From contig NZ_MDAG01000012.1 in the NCBI RefSeq assembly GCF_002876705.1, forward strand, positions 62,001-126,000: DNA of 64,000 nt, written 5' to 3'. The notes under the pieces are model-generated. The model was given only the letters and a program-made list of their open reading frames with translations. It had not been told where the DNA came from and did not search any database. This DNA is from Enterovibrio norvegicus_B (GTDB lineage Bacteria > Pseudomonadota > Gammaproteobacteria > Enterobacterales > Vibrionaceae). The translations under genes were made by a program, and so were the position numbers. This document shows, piece after piece, positions 50,976 to 60,295 of the stretch (positions within the stretch are counted from its first letter, which is position 1; every line of letters begins with the position of its first letter).

Positions 50976-53891
50976 ATGAACATTGTAATTATGAACTACA
51001 CCACCGACACTTTGGGCGAAAACATTGAAAGCCCAATCCCTGTTTTGCAAGGCCTGCACGATTTAACGCCCGATGAGCTATTACTCAGCCAAGAGCACTA
51101 TGAGTCTGAAGTCCGTTCTTATCCGCGCCGACTGCCCGTTGCGATTGCTAAAGCATCAGGGGTTCTTGTGGAAGACAGCCGTGGCCAAACGTATCTCGAC
51201 TGCCTTGCAGGCGCGGGTACACTAACCCTCGGTTATAACCATCCAGAAATTAATCAGGCATTGATTGAGCAGTTAAACGCTGGTATTCCGTATCAAACGC
51301 TCGATATCACGACCCCCGCTAAAGACCACTTCATTCGTGAATTGATGGCATTTCTGCCGCAAGATTTCTCTGAAAATACCAAAGTGCAGTTTTGTGGGCC
51401 TTCTGGTGCCGATGCGGTCGAAGCCGCTATTAAGTTGGCAAAACAAACCACGGGCCGAAATACCATTGCTGCATTCCACGGTGCTTATCATGGTATGACC
51501 AATGGCACGATGGCAATGATGGGTAACCTTGGCACTAAATCACGCCGTCAAGGTTTAATGGCGGATGTACACTTTCTGCCATTTCCTTACGATCTGCGCT
51601 GTCCGTTTGGTCTTCAAGGGGAGCAAGGCGCACGCCAAGGGCTTCGCTATATTGAGCGTATGCTGGCAGACGACGAAAGCGGTGTTCAAAAACCTGCAGC
51701 CATCATCGTCGAGCCTGTACAAGGCGAGGGTGGGGTGATTCCAGCCCCTGCGTTTTGGCTACAAGAGTTACGCCGTATTACCGAAGAAAATGGCATTTTG
51801 CTGATCTTCGATGAAATCCAGTGTGGTATCGGCAAAACTGGCGAGCACTTTGCGTTTGAAGAATCTGGCGTTAAACCCGACATTTTATGCCTATCAAAAG
51901 CCGTCGGCGGCGGCTTACCAATGTCATTGTTGGTGTTTGATAAGGAAATTGATACCTGGTTACCAGGTGAGCACACTGGCACGTTCCGTGGCAATCAACT
52001 TGCCATGGTTTCAGGTGCGAAAGCGATGGAAATCATTCGTCGCGATAATCTTGCAAATAAGGCCAAAATCACCGGTGACTATCTTCGCCGTGGACTTGAA
52101 AAGATCGCACTCACAACCAGCTGCATCGCTGAAGTGCGTGGCAAAGGCCTCATGCTGGGCGTTGAGATTTGCGACCCTGAGGGTGGCAAAAACAAGTTTG
52201 GCGAACCGCTTTCTGCGCCTGAATTAACCATCGCCATTCAACGCGCAGCGCTAGAGCGCGGTTTGATCATCGAAAAAGGTGGGCGTGAAGGTTCAGTGCT
52301 GCGTTTCTTACCGCCGATCATCATTTCGTTCGAGCAAATCGACTTTGCGCTAAAGGCGTTGCAAGACGCGATTGAATCATTGGTTGAACCGACACAGGCG
52401 GTTCAGCCTGCCGATACGTTGCAACAGAACTGGCGTGATCACTTTATCCATACGGGTAAAGATGGCGCAGAGAGTTTTGAAGCGGCGATGAACGCAACCA
52501 CACAAGCACTGAAGAAGATCTTCGAAAACACCGAATCGCCTTACAGCGGCATTGACCCTACGGTGTTGGCGTCTCAAATTCGTCATGCGAACTTGGGTGA
52601 AACACCGCAGTCATTGGACGACGTGATCGAAGAAACCAGCGATCTTATCGCGAAGAACTCGATCATTGTTCAACACCCTCACTGTATTGCTCACCTGCAC
52701 ACACCACCGCTGATCCCTGCTGTTGCAGCAGAAGCCTTTATCACGGCGTTGAACCAATCCATGGATTCGTGGGATCAGGCCAGTGCAGCGACCTTCGTTG
52801 AGCAAGAAGTGACAGATTGGTTATGCCAGCGCTTTGGCTTTGATGAAAAAGCTGATGGCGTGTTCACCAGTGGCGGCACGCAAAGTAACTTGATGGGTCT
52901 GTTGATGGCGCGAGATAACGCTATCGAGAAGATCTCAGGGACGGATGTTCAAAAAGACGGCTTGCCAGATTACGCGGACAAACTGCGTGTTATTAGCTCG
53001 AAAAACTCGCATTTTACCATGCAAAAGTCCGCGTCATTGTTGGGATTAGGTGAGCATGCAGTTATCTGTGTCGATACTTACAGCGACGGCACGATGGACA
53101 TTGAGTCTGCCGATGCGACATTGGCTGCGTTGAAAGCCGAAGGCTTGATTCCTTTCGCAATAACAGGCACGGCGGGTACGACTGATCACGGTGCGATTGA
53201 CGATCTAGACGATGTCGCGATGTTGGCGGAAAAACACGGCCTATGGATGCACGTTGATGCGGCCTATGGCGGTGCCTTAATGCTAAGTCGACACCATGCG
53301 CGTCTAGAAGGTATTGAACGTGCTGATTCGTTGACCATCGATTTCCACAAAATGTTCTTCCAACCAATCAGTTGTGGTGCAGTGATCCTCAAAGACAAAA
53401 ACCACTTTGGGTATATTCGCCACCATGCCGACTACCTCAACCGTGAAGAAGACGTTCTGCCGAACTTGGTCGATAAGTCTATTGCGACAACGCGCCGCTT
53501 CGACGCACTCAAACTATGGATGACGTTGCAGAACGTAGGGCCGCAAGCGCTCGGTTCTATGGTTGATCACTTGCTAAACCAAACGCAGCTTGTGGCTGAC
53601 ATGGTTAACAACCGATCTCAGTTTGAACTGCTGGCAGCACCGTGTTTGTCGACGGTTCTGTTTAGATATGTGGGCGTGAATCAAGGTCTCGATCTTGATT
53701 ACCTCAACAAGCAAATCCGATTAGACGCTCTGGTGAAAGGGCGCGCCGTCGTGGGTGAAACCGTGGTGGATGGAAACGTGGCACTGAAGTTCACGCTCCT
53801 CAATCCATGTTTGAAACTCAGCGACTTCGATAGTTTGTTGAATGAATTAGAGAGCCTTGCTGACGATGCGGTTAAGCAAGTTCAGGGTTGA
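50976..53891 (+). CDS. Fused L-2,4-diaminobutyrate aminotransferase / decarboxylase
   Basis: About 971 residues, a natural fusion of two PLP enzymes found in Vibrio. The N-terminal class III aminotransferase (about 15-460) makes L-2,4-diaminobutyrate from aspartate semialdehyde and glutamate; motifs CGPSGADAVEAAIKLAK, FDEIQCGIGKTGEHF and Schiff-base K308 in LSKAVGGGLP. The C-terminal group II decarboxylase (about 490-971) yields 1,3-diaminopropane; motifs FTSGGTQSNLMGLL, HVDAAYGGALML and K792 in IDFHKMFF. It corresponds to V. cholerae VC1625. Start uncertain (ATG 50943, 50976 or 50991); none has a well-spaced ribosome site. First gene of the carboxynorspermidine operon. Confidence 0.93.
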   Translation: MNIVIMNYTTDTLGENIESPIPVLQGLHDLTPDELLLSQEHYESEVRSYPRRLPVAIAKASGVLVEDSRGQTYLDCLAGAGTLTLGYNHPEINQALIEQLNAGIPYQTLDITTPAKDHFIRELMAFLPQDFSENTKVQFCGPSGADAVEAAIKLAKQTTGRNTIAAFHGAYHGMTNGTMAMMGNLGTKSRRQGLMADVHFLPFPYDLRCPFGLQGEQGARQGLRYIERMLADDESGVQKPAAIIVEPVQGEGGVIPAPAFWLQELRRITEENGILLIFDEIQCGIGKTGEHFAFEESGVKPDILCLSKAVGGGLPMSLLVFDKEIDTWLPGEHTGTFRGNQLAMVSGAKAMEIIRRDNLANKAKITGDYLRRGLEKIALTTSCIAEVRGKGLMLGVEICDPEGGKNKFGEPLSAPELTIAIQRAALERGLIIEKGGREGSVLRFLPPIIISFEQIDFALKALQDAIESLVEPTQAVQPADTLQQNWRDHFIHTGKDGAESFEAAMNATTQALKKIFENTESPYSGIDPTVLASQIRHANLGETPQSLDDVIEETSDLIAKNSIIVQHPHCIAHLHTPPLIPAVAAEAFITALNQSMDSWDQASAATFVEQEVTDWLCQRFGFDEKADGVFTSGGTQSNLMGLLMARDNAIEKISGTDVQKDGLPDYADKLRVISSKNSHFTMQKSASLLGLGEHAVICVDTYSDGTMDIESADATLAALKAEGLIPFAITGTAGTTDHGAIDDLDDVAMLAEKHGLWMHVDAAYGGALMLSRHHARLEGIERADSLTIDFHKMFFQPISCGAVILKDKNHFGYIRHHADYLNREEDVLPNLVDKSIATTRRFDALKLWMTLQNVGPQALGSMVDHLLNQTQLVADMVNNRSQFELLAAPCLSTVLFRYVGVNQGLDLDYLNKQIRLDALVKGRAVVGETVVDGNVALKFTLLNPCLKLSDFDSLLNELESLADDAVKQVQG

Positions 53892-53902
53892 ATATTGAGT
53901 TT

Positions 53903-53938
53903 GATGTCTTTGCTACATTGCTGAGCAGCAAAGGCATC
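53903..53938 (+). other. Intercistronic stem-loop in norspermidine operon
   Basis: GATGTCTTTGCT (53903-53914) pairs with AGCAAAGGCATC (53927-53938), 12 bp with one G-T pair; the loop is 12 bases. It is followed by GCACTGTTTTAAAG, a weak T run, so it may be a partial terminator or stabilising element before the dehydrogenase gene. Confidence 0.55.
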
Positions 53939-53980
53939 GCACTGTTTTAAAGACATATTGTCTTATAAGGAATTGAGAAC

Positions 53981-55225
53981 ATGGCAATTTTACAGATTGG
54001 TGCTGGCGGTGTTGGTTGGGTGATTGCGCATAAAGCAGCACAGAACAATGACGTATTGGGCGATATCACTATCGCATCGCGCACGGTAGCGAAGTGTGAT
54101 GCGATCATCGCGTCGATCAAAGGACGCAATAACCTCAAAGATCCAAGCCTAAAGCTTGAGTCTCGCGCCGTAGATGCTGACGACGTAGATGCACTGGTTG
54201 CACTCATCCAAGACGTGAACCCTGATTTGGTGATCAATGCTGGCCCTCCATGGGTAAACATGGCCATCATGGAAGCGTGCTATCAAGCAGAAATCTCGTA
54301 CCTTGATACGTCTGTCGCCGTTGACCTTTGCTCTGAAGGTCAGCAAGTACCACAAGCCTACGATTGGCAGTGGGGCTACCGTGAGAAGTTTGAACAAGCC
54401 GGTATCACAGGCATTCTCGGTGCGGGCTTTGATCCGGGTGTGGTGAGTGTGTTTGCTGCGTATGCGGTTAAGCACTTGTTCGATGAGATCGATAGCATTG
54501 ATGTCATGGACGTGAATGCAGGCGACCACGGTAAGAAGTTTGCAACCAACTTTGACCCTGAAACCAACATGCTGGAAATCCAAGGTGATTCTTTCTACTG
54601 GGAGAATGGCGAGTGGAAACAAGTGGCGTGTCATACCCGGATGATGGAGTTTGAATTCCCACTTGTTGGCAGCCACAAGGTTTACTCCATGGCGCACGAC
54701 GAAGTGCGTTCAATGAAAGAGTTTATTCCAGCCAAACGCATCGAGTTTTGGATGGGCTTTGGCGATGCATACCTGAACTACTTCAACTGCATGCGTGATA
54801 TCGGCCTATTGAGCCCTGATGCGGTCACCTTGCATGACGGCACTGTCGTTGAGCCGCTGAAAGTACTGAAAGCGCTGTTGCCAGATCCAACATCGTTAGC
54901 GCCTGGTTACACCGGTAAAACGTGTATCGGTACGTGGGTGCAAGGCACGAAAGACGGCAAAGCGCGCAGCGTGTTCATCTACAACAATGCTGACCATGAA
55001 GTGGCTTACAAAGATGTTGAGCATCAGGCAATCGCATACACCACGGGCGTTCCGGCGATCACTGCGGCATTGCTTTACTTCAAGGGTGCATGGAACGGTA
55101 AGGGCGTGTTCAATATGGAACAGCTTGACCCAGACCCATTCCTCGAATTGATGCCATCGATTGGCCTCGATTGGGGTGTTGAAGAGTTGGAGCCTCAAGC
55201 GCCTGTCATCAATATCCTTAAGTAA
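53981..55225 (+). CDS. Carboxynorspermidine dehydrogenase (synthase)
   Basis: 414 residues of the saccharopine-dehydrogenase family. It condenses 1,3-diaminopropane with aspartate semialdehyde and reduces the Schiff base with NADPH to carboxynorspermidine; also able in the family to make carboxyspermidine from putrescine. N-terminal nucleotide motif LQIGAGGVGWVIAHKAA, then NAGPPWVNMAIMEACYQAEISYLDTS near 85-110 and GAGFDPGVVSVFAAY near 147-161. AAGGA precedes the ATG. Corresponds to VC1624 and sits between the fused AT/DC and nspC, the conserved order. Confidence 0.94.
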   Translation: MAILQIGAGGVGWVIAHKAAQNNDVLGDITIASRTVAKCDAIIASIKGRNNLKDPSLKLESRAVDADDVDALVALIQDVNPDLVINAGPPWVNMAIMEACYQAEISYLDTSVAVDLCSEGQQVPQAYDWQWGYREKFEQAGITGILGAGFDPGVVSVFAAYAVKHLFDEIDSIDVMDVNAGDHGKKFATNFDPETNMLEIQGDSFYWENGEWKQVACHTRMMEFEFPLVGSHKVYSMAHDEVRSMKEFIPAKRIEFWMGFGDAYLNYFNCMRDIGLLSPDAVTLHDGTVVEPLKVLKALLPDPTSLAPGYTGKTCIGTWVQGTKDGKARSVFIYNNADHEVAYKDVEHQAIAYTTGVPAITAALLYFKGAWNGKGVFNMEQLDPDPFLELMPSIGLDWGVEELEPQAPVINILK

Positions 55226-55242
55226 ATTTGCTAAAGTAATGA

Positions 55243-55279
55243 AGCCTGCGATGTTTTCGTTAAATATCGCGGGCTTTTT
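55243..55279 (+). terminator. Terminator-like hairpin before nspC
   Basis: AGCCTGCGAT/ATCGCGGGCT (10 bp, one G-T pair) around GTTTTCGTTAA, followed by TTTTTG; it ends only about 12 bases before the nspC start, so nspC needs read-through or its own promoter. Confidence 0.75.
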
Positions 55280-55291
55280 GTGAGAAGAACA

Positions 55292-56425
55292 ATGAATTCA
55301 TCATCGTTAAAAACACCTTATTTTCTGATTGATGAAGATAAGCTGATTCGAAATCTTGAAATAGCCAAACGCTTAAAAGAACTGTCTGGCGTGAAGCTGG
55401 TTCTCGCACTCAAATGTTTTTCTACATGGGGTGTGTTTGACATCATCAAGCCATACCTTGATGGCACCACGAGCAGTGGCCCGTATGAAGTAAAGCTAGG
55501 CCATGAAACCTTTGGCGGTGAAACCCATGCTTATAGCGTGGGTTATAGTGAAGATGACGTGCGCGAGGTTGCAGACATTTGTGACAAGCTGATCTTTAAC
55601 AGCCAATCACAACTTAAAGCGCATCGTCACTTGGTGGAAGGTAAAGCTTCGTTAGGGCTTCGTTTAAATCCTGGTGTGAGTTATGCCGGACAAGATCTTG
55701 CGGATCCCGCGCGTCAGTTTTCGCGTCTTGGCGTTCATGCCGATAAGATCGACCCTGAGGTGTTTGCATCGTTGAATGGCGTGATGTTCCACATGAACTG
55801 TGAAAACAAAGATGTGGATGCGTTTATCGGTTTATTGGATGCCATTTCGGCTAAGTTTGGCACTTATCTCGATTCACTCGAGTGGGTGAGCCTGGGTGGC
55901 GGCGTGTTCTTCACATGGCCGGGTTATGACGTTGAAAAACTCGCTTCTGCACTGAAAACGTTTAGTGAGCGACACGGCGTTCAACTCTATCTTGAACCGG
56001 GCGAAGCCATTATTACCCAGACAACGGATCTTGTTGTTACTGTGGTAGATATCGTCGAAAACGACATGCAAACTGCCATCGTAGACAGTGCAACAGAAGC
56101 GCACCGTTTAGACACGCTGATCTATAACGAGCCAGCCTCCATCAAGGAGGCCACGGAAAACAGTGAACACACATACGTGATTGGCAGTTGTTCATGCTTG
56201 GCGGGTGATCAGTTCTGTGTGGCAAATTTTGATGAGCCGCTGCAGATTGGGCAGCGTCTGCACATTGCTGATAGTGCAGGTTACACCATGGTGAAGTTGA
56301 ATTGGTTCAATGGTCTGAGAATGCCTTCTATCTATTGCCAACGGAGCAATGGAGAGGTGCAGCTATTGAATGAATTTGACTATCAAGACTTCAAGCGAAG
56401 TTTGTCTCAGTGGCCTGTTCGCTAA
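55292..56425 (+). CDS. nspC: Carboxynorspermidine decarboxylase
   Basis: Removes the carboxyl group from carboxynorspermidine to give norspermidine, the triamine that supports Vibrio biofilm formation. 377 residues, exactly the NspC length. Alanine-racemase-fold PLP enzyme: K41 in LVLALKCFSTWGVF binds PLP, HMNCENKD near 168, SLGGGVFFTWPGY near 203, EPGEAII near 235, and the C-terminal SCLAGDQFC with catalytic cysteine near 307. ATG 55292 preferred; a GTG at 55280 overlaps the hairpin tail. A terminator at 56485 ends the operon. Confidence 0.96.
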   Translation: MNSSSLKTPYFLIDEDKLIRNLEIAKRLKELSGVKLVLALKCFSTWGVFDIIKPYLDGTTSSGPYEVKLGHETFGGETHAYSVGYSEDDVREVADICDKLIFNSQSQLKAHRHLVEGKASLGLRLNPGVSYAGQDLADPARQFSRLGVHADKIDPEVFASLNGVMFHMNCENKDVDAFIGLLDAISAKFGTYLDSLEWVSLGGGVFFTWPGYDVEKLASALKTFSERHGVQLYLEPGEAIITQTTDLVVTVVDIVENDMQTAIVDSATEAHRLDTLIYNEPASIKEATENSEHTYVIGSCSCLAGDQFCVANFDEPLQIGQRLHIADSAGYTMVKLNWFNGLRMPSIYCQRSNGEVQLLNEFDYQDFKRSLSQWPVR

Positions 56426-56484
56426 GAGAGGTCAATTGAGGCCATCATCTAACGATCAGATATTCGTCGAATAAATATAAATAT

Positions 56485-56508
56485 GAGCGCCTAGTGCGCT
56501 CTTTTTTA
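56485..56508 (+). terminator. Terminator after nspC
   Basis: GAGCGC/GCGCTC stem with loop CTAGT, followed by six T. Confidence 0.85.
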
Positions 56509-56606
56509 TCGATATTTTTGATGTAACTCTGAGTGTTATTCCACGATCATGGCGCTCTTCGACGTATTCAAATATAAAGAAGATGATCATGAATGGAGGA
56601 TACGAC

Positions 56607-56840
56607 ATGGATGCGTTCTTGCTTATGATTGTCATCGTTGCCGCTATTTTAGCGGTGAGAACATGTCGTAGTTATGTCGCTTATCAAGCTCAGCTACGCG
56701 AATTCGAAGTCAATCATCAAAAATCATCAGGGCTGCACAAGGCCTACCAGAAAGAAATTGAAGCACTGAAACAAGGCAATGACCTGCACGAGACAGACGT
56801 TTCAAGCCAAAATACACATTCGTTGTGTCTGCAAAAATAA
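56607..56840 (+). CDS. Small single-span membrane protein of unknown function
   Basis: 77 residues from ATG 56607, fixed by GGAGGA exactly 6 bases upstream. Residues about 2-19 are a hydrophobic helix (DAFLLMIVIVAAILAV) followed by a charged, probably coiled-coil segment (AQLREFEVNHQK ... KEIEALKQ). The topology recalls PspB-like proteins but no family motif is certain. It lies between the nspC terminator and the convergent AlkD-like gene, so it is monocistronic. The strong ribosome site argues that it is genuinely translated. Confidence 0.7.
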   Translation: MDAFLLMIVIVAAILAVRTCRSYVAYQAQLREFEVNHQKSSGLHKAYQKEIEALKQGNDLHETDVSSQNTHSLCLQK

Positions 56841-56858
56841 GATGTTTCTGCTTTTGGA

Positions 56859-57560
56859 TTAGAGGGAAAGAAAATGCTTTCTCTCTTCGCTATCCAATTT
56901 CTCTATCGCGTATCGAAGCATGGTACGAGGTATGAGGGCGATATGTGTCGTTAAAAAAGCGCGTAACCCTTCAACGTCTCTTTTCCCTACATCGCGTAAC
57001 ATCCACCCCGACACTTTGTGAATTAAATCTTCTTTGTCCGTCAGATATTTTTCTGCAAGGGCATAGGTATCTTCAAATTGGTTGAGCCGAATAAACGTAA
57101 AAGTCGCCATCATGGCGATGCGTCTTTCCCAAATTGATTCAGAGTCCGAGAGTGAATAGAGCACGGCTCTGTCTTTGTCTGCCAGATACCCACCTACGAT
57201 ATGGTGCGCTGAGCTATCAACCAAATCCCAATTATTAATGCGGTGGGTTTGAGTCAGATAGAAATTGTAAATGGTGGTGCGATCTTCCCCTTTGGCTTTT
57301 TTAAACTGTTCAGAAAGCAGGATAACCGCCAATAAGCGTATCTCATGCCATTCGCTTTCTAGCAAGGTACGGATTGTCTCTAAAGAGGCATTGATGTGTG
57401 CTTTTGCGCAATTTCGAAGGGTGGGCACGCGCACACCGATAAATCGATCGCCTTCACCGTATTCGCCGGGGCCTGATTTGAAAAAACGCTGTGCGTTTTG
57501 AGCAAGTTCTTCATCACCACGTGCTTTTATCGCTTCGATAATGGTGTTGGCATTGTTCAT
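56859..57560 (-). CDS. AlkD-like DNA alkylation repair protein (HEAT-like repeats)
   Basis: 233-residue alpha-helical protein of the DNA alkylation repair (AlkC/AlkD) superfamily built of HEAT-like helix pairs, which removes alkylated bases such as 3- or 7-methylpurines. Family segments: FIGVRVPTLRN near residue 42, HEIRLLAVILLSEQF near 72, NNWDLVDSSAHHIVG near 112 (with the conserved Trp and Asp), and WERRIAMMATFTFIR near 144. AGGA precedes the ATG by 6 bases. Some family members lack glycosylase activity; the retained WDLVD favours activity. No neighbours of related function. Confidence 0.88.
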   Translation of the reverse strand: MNNANTIIEAIKARGDEELAQNAQRFFKSGPGEYGEGDRFIGVRVPTLRNCAKAHINASLETIRTLLESEWHEIRLLAVILLSEQFKKAKGEDRTTIYNFYLTQTHRINNWDLVDSSAHHIVGGYLADKDRAVLYSLSDSESIWERRIAMMATFTFIRLNQFEDTYALAEKYLTDKEDLIHKVSGWMLRDVGKRDVEGLRAFLTTHIALIPRTMLRYAIEKLDSEERKHFLSL

Positions 57561-58057
57561 TACTTGTCCTTTTACCCCGCGAATTGAAGAGAGAGTGCGG
57601 GGTTAGTTTATTTGAAAAGGGCCCAACGAAATAGTGCGTTCTAACACATATAAAATATGAATGCGTGTGTTTTTATGGCGTGTTATTTCCCTGTTTTCAG
57701 TCCATTTTCCACAACAGTTGTAAGTAAATATTTCGCGAAACACTTCACTGAATTTCTCATTAACAGCTTGAAGTCACTCGGATAAATGCCATCCCATTAG
57801 AGGGTGGCACATCTACTGGTGGGTGGCTCTCATTTTAATATTCGCACTGTGCATATATTGAGGTGGCTGCGCGGAAATTATAGTCGCTGCTCGTCGTCGT
57901 CAATAGGCAACACTCAACAACGCCGTATCGAAGTTTGTGTATTCCTTCGGCAGTTTAGGGCATTGATGCGGCGTTGAGTAAAGCACAGACAGCGCAGTTT
58001 ACGTGATTTGAATTCCATAGAAATCAAATCTCATTTTTTTGATAAGGAATGTTAACG
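57561..58057. other. 497-bp spacer before chitinase 1
   Basis: No gene. Divergent promoters for the AlkD-like gene and the chitinase must lie here. A long-range near-inverted repeat CTCAAC(A)ACGCCG (57915-57927) and CGGCGTTGAG (57969-57978) brackets about 40 bases; its role is unknown. No CRP or other operator was recognised. Confidence 0.4.
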
Positions 58058-59761
58058 ATGAAACAAACTGCTTTGATCCCGGTGTTGCTCGGCGCAACGT
58101 TTGCGGCTCAGGGGGCAACCATGACGCCTCAGCCTGATCCCGAAAATCCAAATGGATTCATTGTTGAGCGCGCAGAAGTGAATGCAGCGGCGGCAGCTCA
58201 AACGTCTAACCCTATGTATGGGACGTGGTCTAAGGCTCTAGAGACTCAGCCAAATGCCATCGTAGATGCGATTGATGAAGGGTTAGCGAGTAATCCTATT
58301 AACGTAAAACGTGTAGAGCGCGTGTTCTCTCGCCAAGATTGGGATTTCCTGACTCAAATGGCGGCGCCTGAATACACCTATACACGCTTCCTTCAAGCGA
58401 TTGGTAAGTTCCCCGCTTTTTGTGGTGACTATACCGATGGCCGTGATGCTGATGCCATCTGTAAGAAATCTATCATTACTGCGTTTGCGCACTTCTCTCA
58501 AGAAACCGGTGGTCATATTGCCGTCGACAATACTTGGGATAACCCGTTAGGTCTTGAAGAGTGGCAGCAAGCGCTTGTCCATGTCCGTGAAATGGGATGG
58601 TCAGAAGGTCAGGAAGGCTACACCACAGGTTGTGGTCAAAATGATTGGCAGAACAAACGCTGGCCTTGCGTGGCGGGCGAAGGTTATTTTGGTCGTGGTG
58701 CTAAACAACTTTCTTACCACTTTAACTACGGCGCATTTTCAGAAGTTATGTTTGATGGCAATGCCAACAAATTATTGGGTGAGCCGGGCTTAGTCGCTGA
58801 TTCTTGGCTGAACCTAGCATCTGCGATTTGGTTCTTCTTAACACCGCAAGCACCAAAACCTGCGATGCTGCACGTGATTGACCGCACTTGGGTTCCTTCT
58901 CAGCGCGAGAAAGATGCAGGCATTGGTTATGGCTTTGGTACCACGATCAACATCATCAATGGTGGTATTGAATGTGGCGAGCAGAACAAAGACAAAGGAC
59001 AGCCGGTTAACCGTATTCGTTACTGGGAAGGTCTCGCGAAACACTATGACATTCCTATTGAAGCTGATGAAGTGAATACTTGCTGGCAGCAATTGCCTTT
59101 CGGCAGCTTGAACCTGCAAGGTGCAACCGACGTGCTTTACACCAACTGGGATGGCAACTGGAAGTACTTCTCTGATCGTCCGGGTGGCTATTCATTTGAA
59201 TGTGAATTGGTTGGCTTCCAAACGGCTTACTCTGCGCTTGTTGAGGGTGACTATGAGAAATGTGTGACGAATTTCTATGGTTCGCATGCAGGTTGGCCAG
59301 AAGTCCGTGTCGTTGACAAAATCGATGGCGGTGACACTGGCGGTGGTACGAATCCACCTGCAGACAATGCATGGGATGCCTCCAAAGTTTACAACACCGG
59401 TGATCAAGTGGTGGTAAACGGTGTTACCTACGAAGCGAAATACTGGAACCAAGGTGTTAATCCTGAAACCAGTGGCGAATATGGCGCATGGAAAGTGGTA
59501 TCTGGCACACCACCGACTCCGACACCAGAGCCTACACCTGACCCGGAGCCTACACCTGACCCAGAGCCTACACCAGACCCAACACCGACGCCTGATCCAG
59601 AACCAACACCTGATCCAGGAAACTCAACATGGGATGCCAACAAGGTTTACCTTGCGGGTGACCAAGTTGTTGTGGCTGGTATTACCTACAAAGCGAAGTA
59701 TTGGACACAAGGTGACAACCCAGCATCTGGTGCTCAGTGGGGACCTTGGCAACAGCTTTAA
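58058..59761 (+). CDS. Secreted GH19 chitinase with two CBM5/12 modules (chitinase 1)
   Basis: 567 residues from ATG 58058 (AAGGA 9 bases upstream). Signal peptide of about 20-22 residues. The GH19 catalytic domain (about 70-400) has HFSQETGGH with catalytic Glu149, then YFGRGAKQLSYHFNYG and INIINGGIECG. Two chitin-binding CBM5/12 modules (about 435-478 and 523-567), each with a VYNTGDQVVVNGVTYEAKYW-like core, are joined by an acidic Pro-Thr-Asp-Glu repeat linker (PTPDPEPTPDPE type). GH19 enzymes hydrolyse chitin endo-wise with inversion. Its tandem paralogue follows. Confidence 0.95.
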   Translation: MKQTALIPVLLGATFAAQGATMTPQPDPENPNGFIVERAEVNAAAAAQTSNPMYGTWSKALETQPNAIVDAIDEGLASNPINVKRVERVFSRQDWDFLTQMAAPEYTYTRFLQAIGKFPAFCGDYTDGRDADAICKKSIITAFAHFSQETGGHIAVDNTWDNPLGLEEWQQALVHVREMGWSEGQEGYTTGCGQNDWQNKRWPCVAGEGYFGRGAKQLSYHFNYGAFSEVMFDGNANKLLGEPGLVADSWLNLASAIWFFLTPQAPKPAMLHVIDRTWVPSQREKDAGIGYGFGTTINIINGGIECGEQNKDKGQPVNRIRYWEGLAKHYDIPIEADEVNTCWQQLPFGSLNLQGATDVLYTNWDGNWKYFSDRPGGYSFECELVGFQTAYSALVEGDYEKCVTNFYGSHAGWPEVRVVDKIDGGDTGGGTNPPADNAWDASKVYNTGDQVVVNGVTYEAKYWNQGVNPETSGEYGAWKVVSGTPPTPTPEPTPDPEPTPDPEPTPDPTPTPDPEPTPDPGNSTWDANKVYLAGDQVVVAGITYKAKYWTQGDNPASGAQWGPWQQL

Positions 59762-59840
59762 TCGTCCATAAATGCATCGCTAAGTCTTGAACAAAAAGCA
59801 CGGCATATAGCGCGATGCATGAGTAAATGGTGATCACAGA

Positions 59841-59878
59841 AGCGCGTATTTTACGAAAGTAGGATACGCGCTTTTTTG
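59841..59878 (+). terminator. Terminator after chitinase 1
   Basis: AGCGCGTAT/ATACGCGCT, a 9-bp perfect stem with a 14-base loop, followed by TTTTTTG. Confidence 0.88.
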
Positions 59879-60295
59879 TACCTGAGACGGTTGAATTCAA
59901 GGGGTATCGTCGCCTTTTAGCGAGACAGTTCGCAGTTTTTAATTCGACATGTGTGCATAAAAATGAGTGCATTGTGTTGAGGTTTCTTTTGTCTAACGTG
60001 TTTGGCTTCAAAAAATCACGCTACAACAGGTTGGTCTTTATCAAAACCTAACGGGGCATCATACAGTCTTTGCATTTGGCTGGGTGATAGTGGTTCAGTT
60101 GTATATCAAGTCATGCATATAGTTGGCTGTCTGCGTTAATAACAAAATCATCAAGAATGACTGGGTAAACGCGTTACTTATAGCGTTAACGGAATAGGCC
60201 CAGCTAAAAATGACATCGAGATGATATAGCCATCGCAGCGGCGAATTTGGAAGGGGAGATTTTCTCTTTCCGGCGTATTTGATAAGGAACTTGAA
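59879..60295. other. Spacer between chitinase genes
   Basis: About 417 bases after the chitinase 1 terminator without a gene. It carries the promoter of chitinase 2, but no clear boxes were identified; the ribosome site AAGGAAC lies just before the start. Confidence 0.4.
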
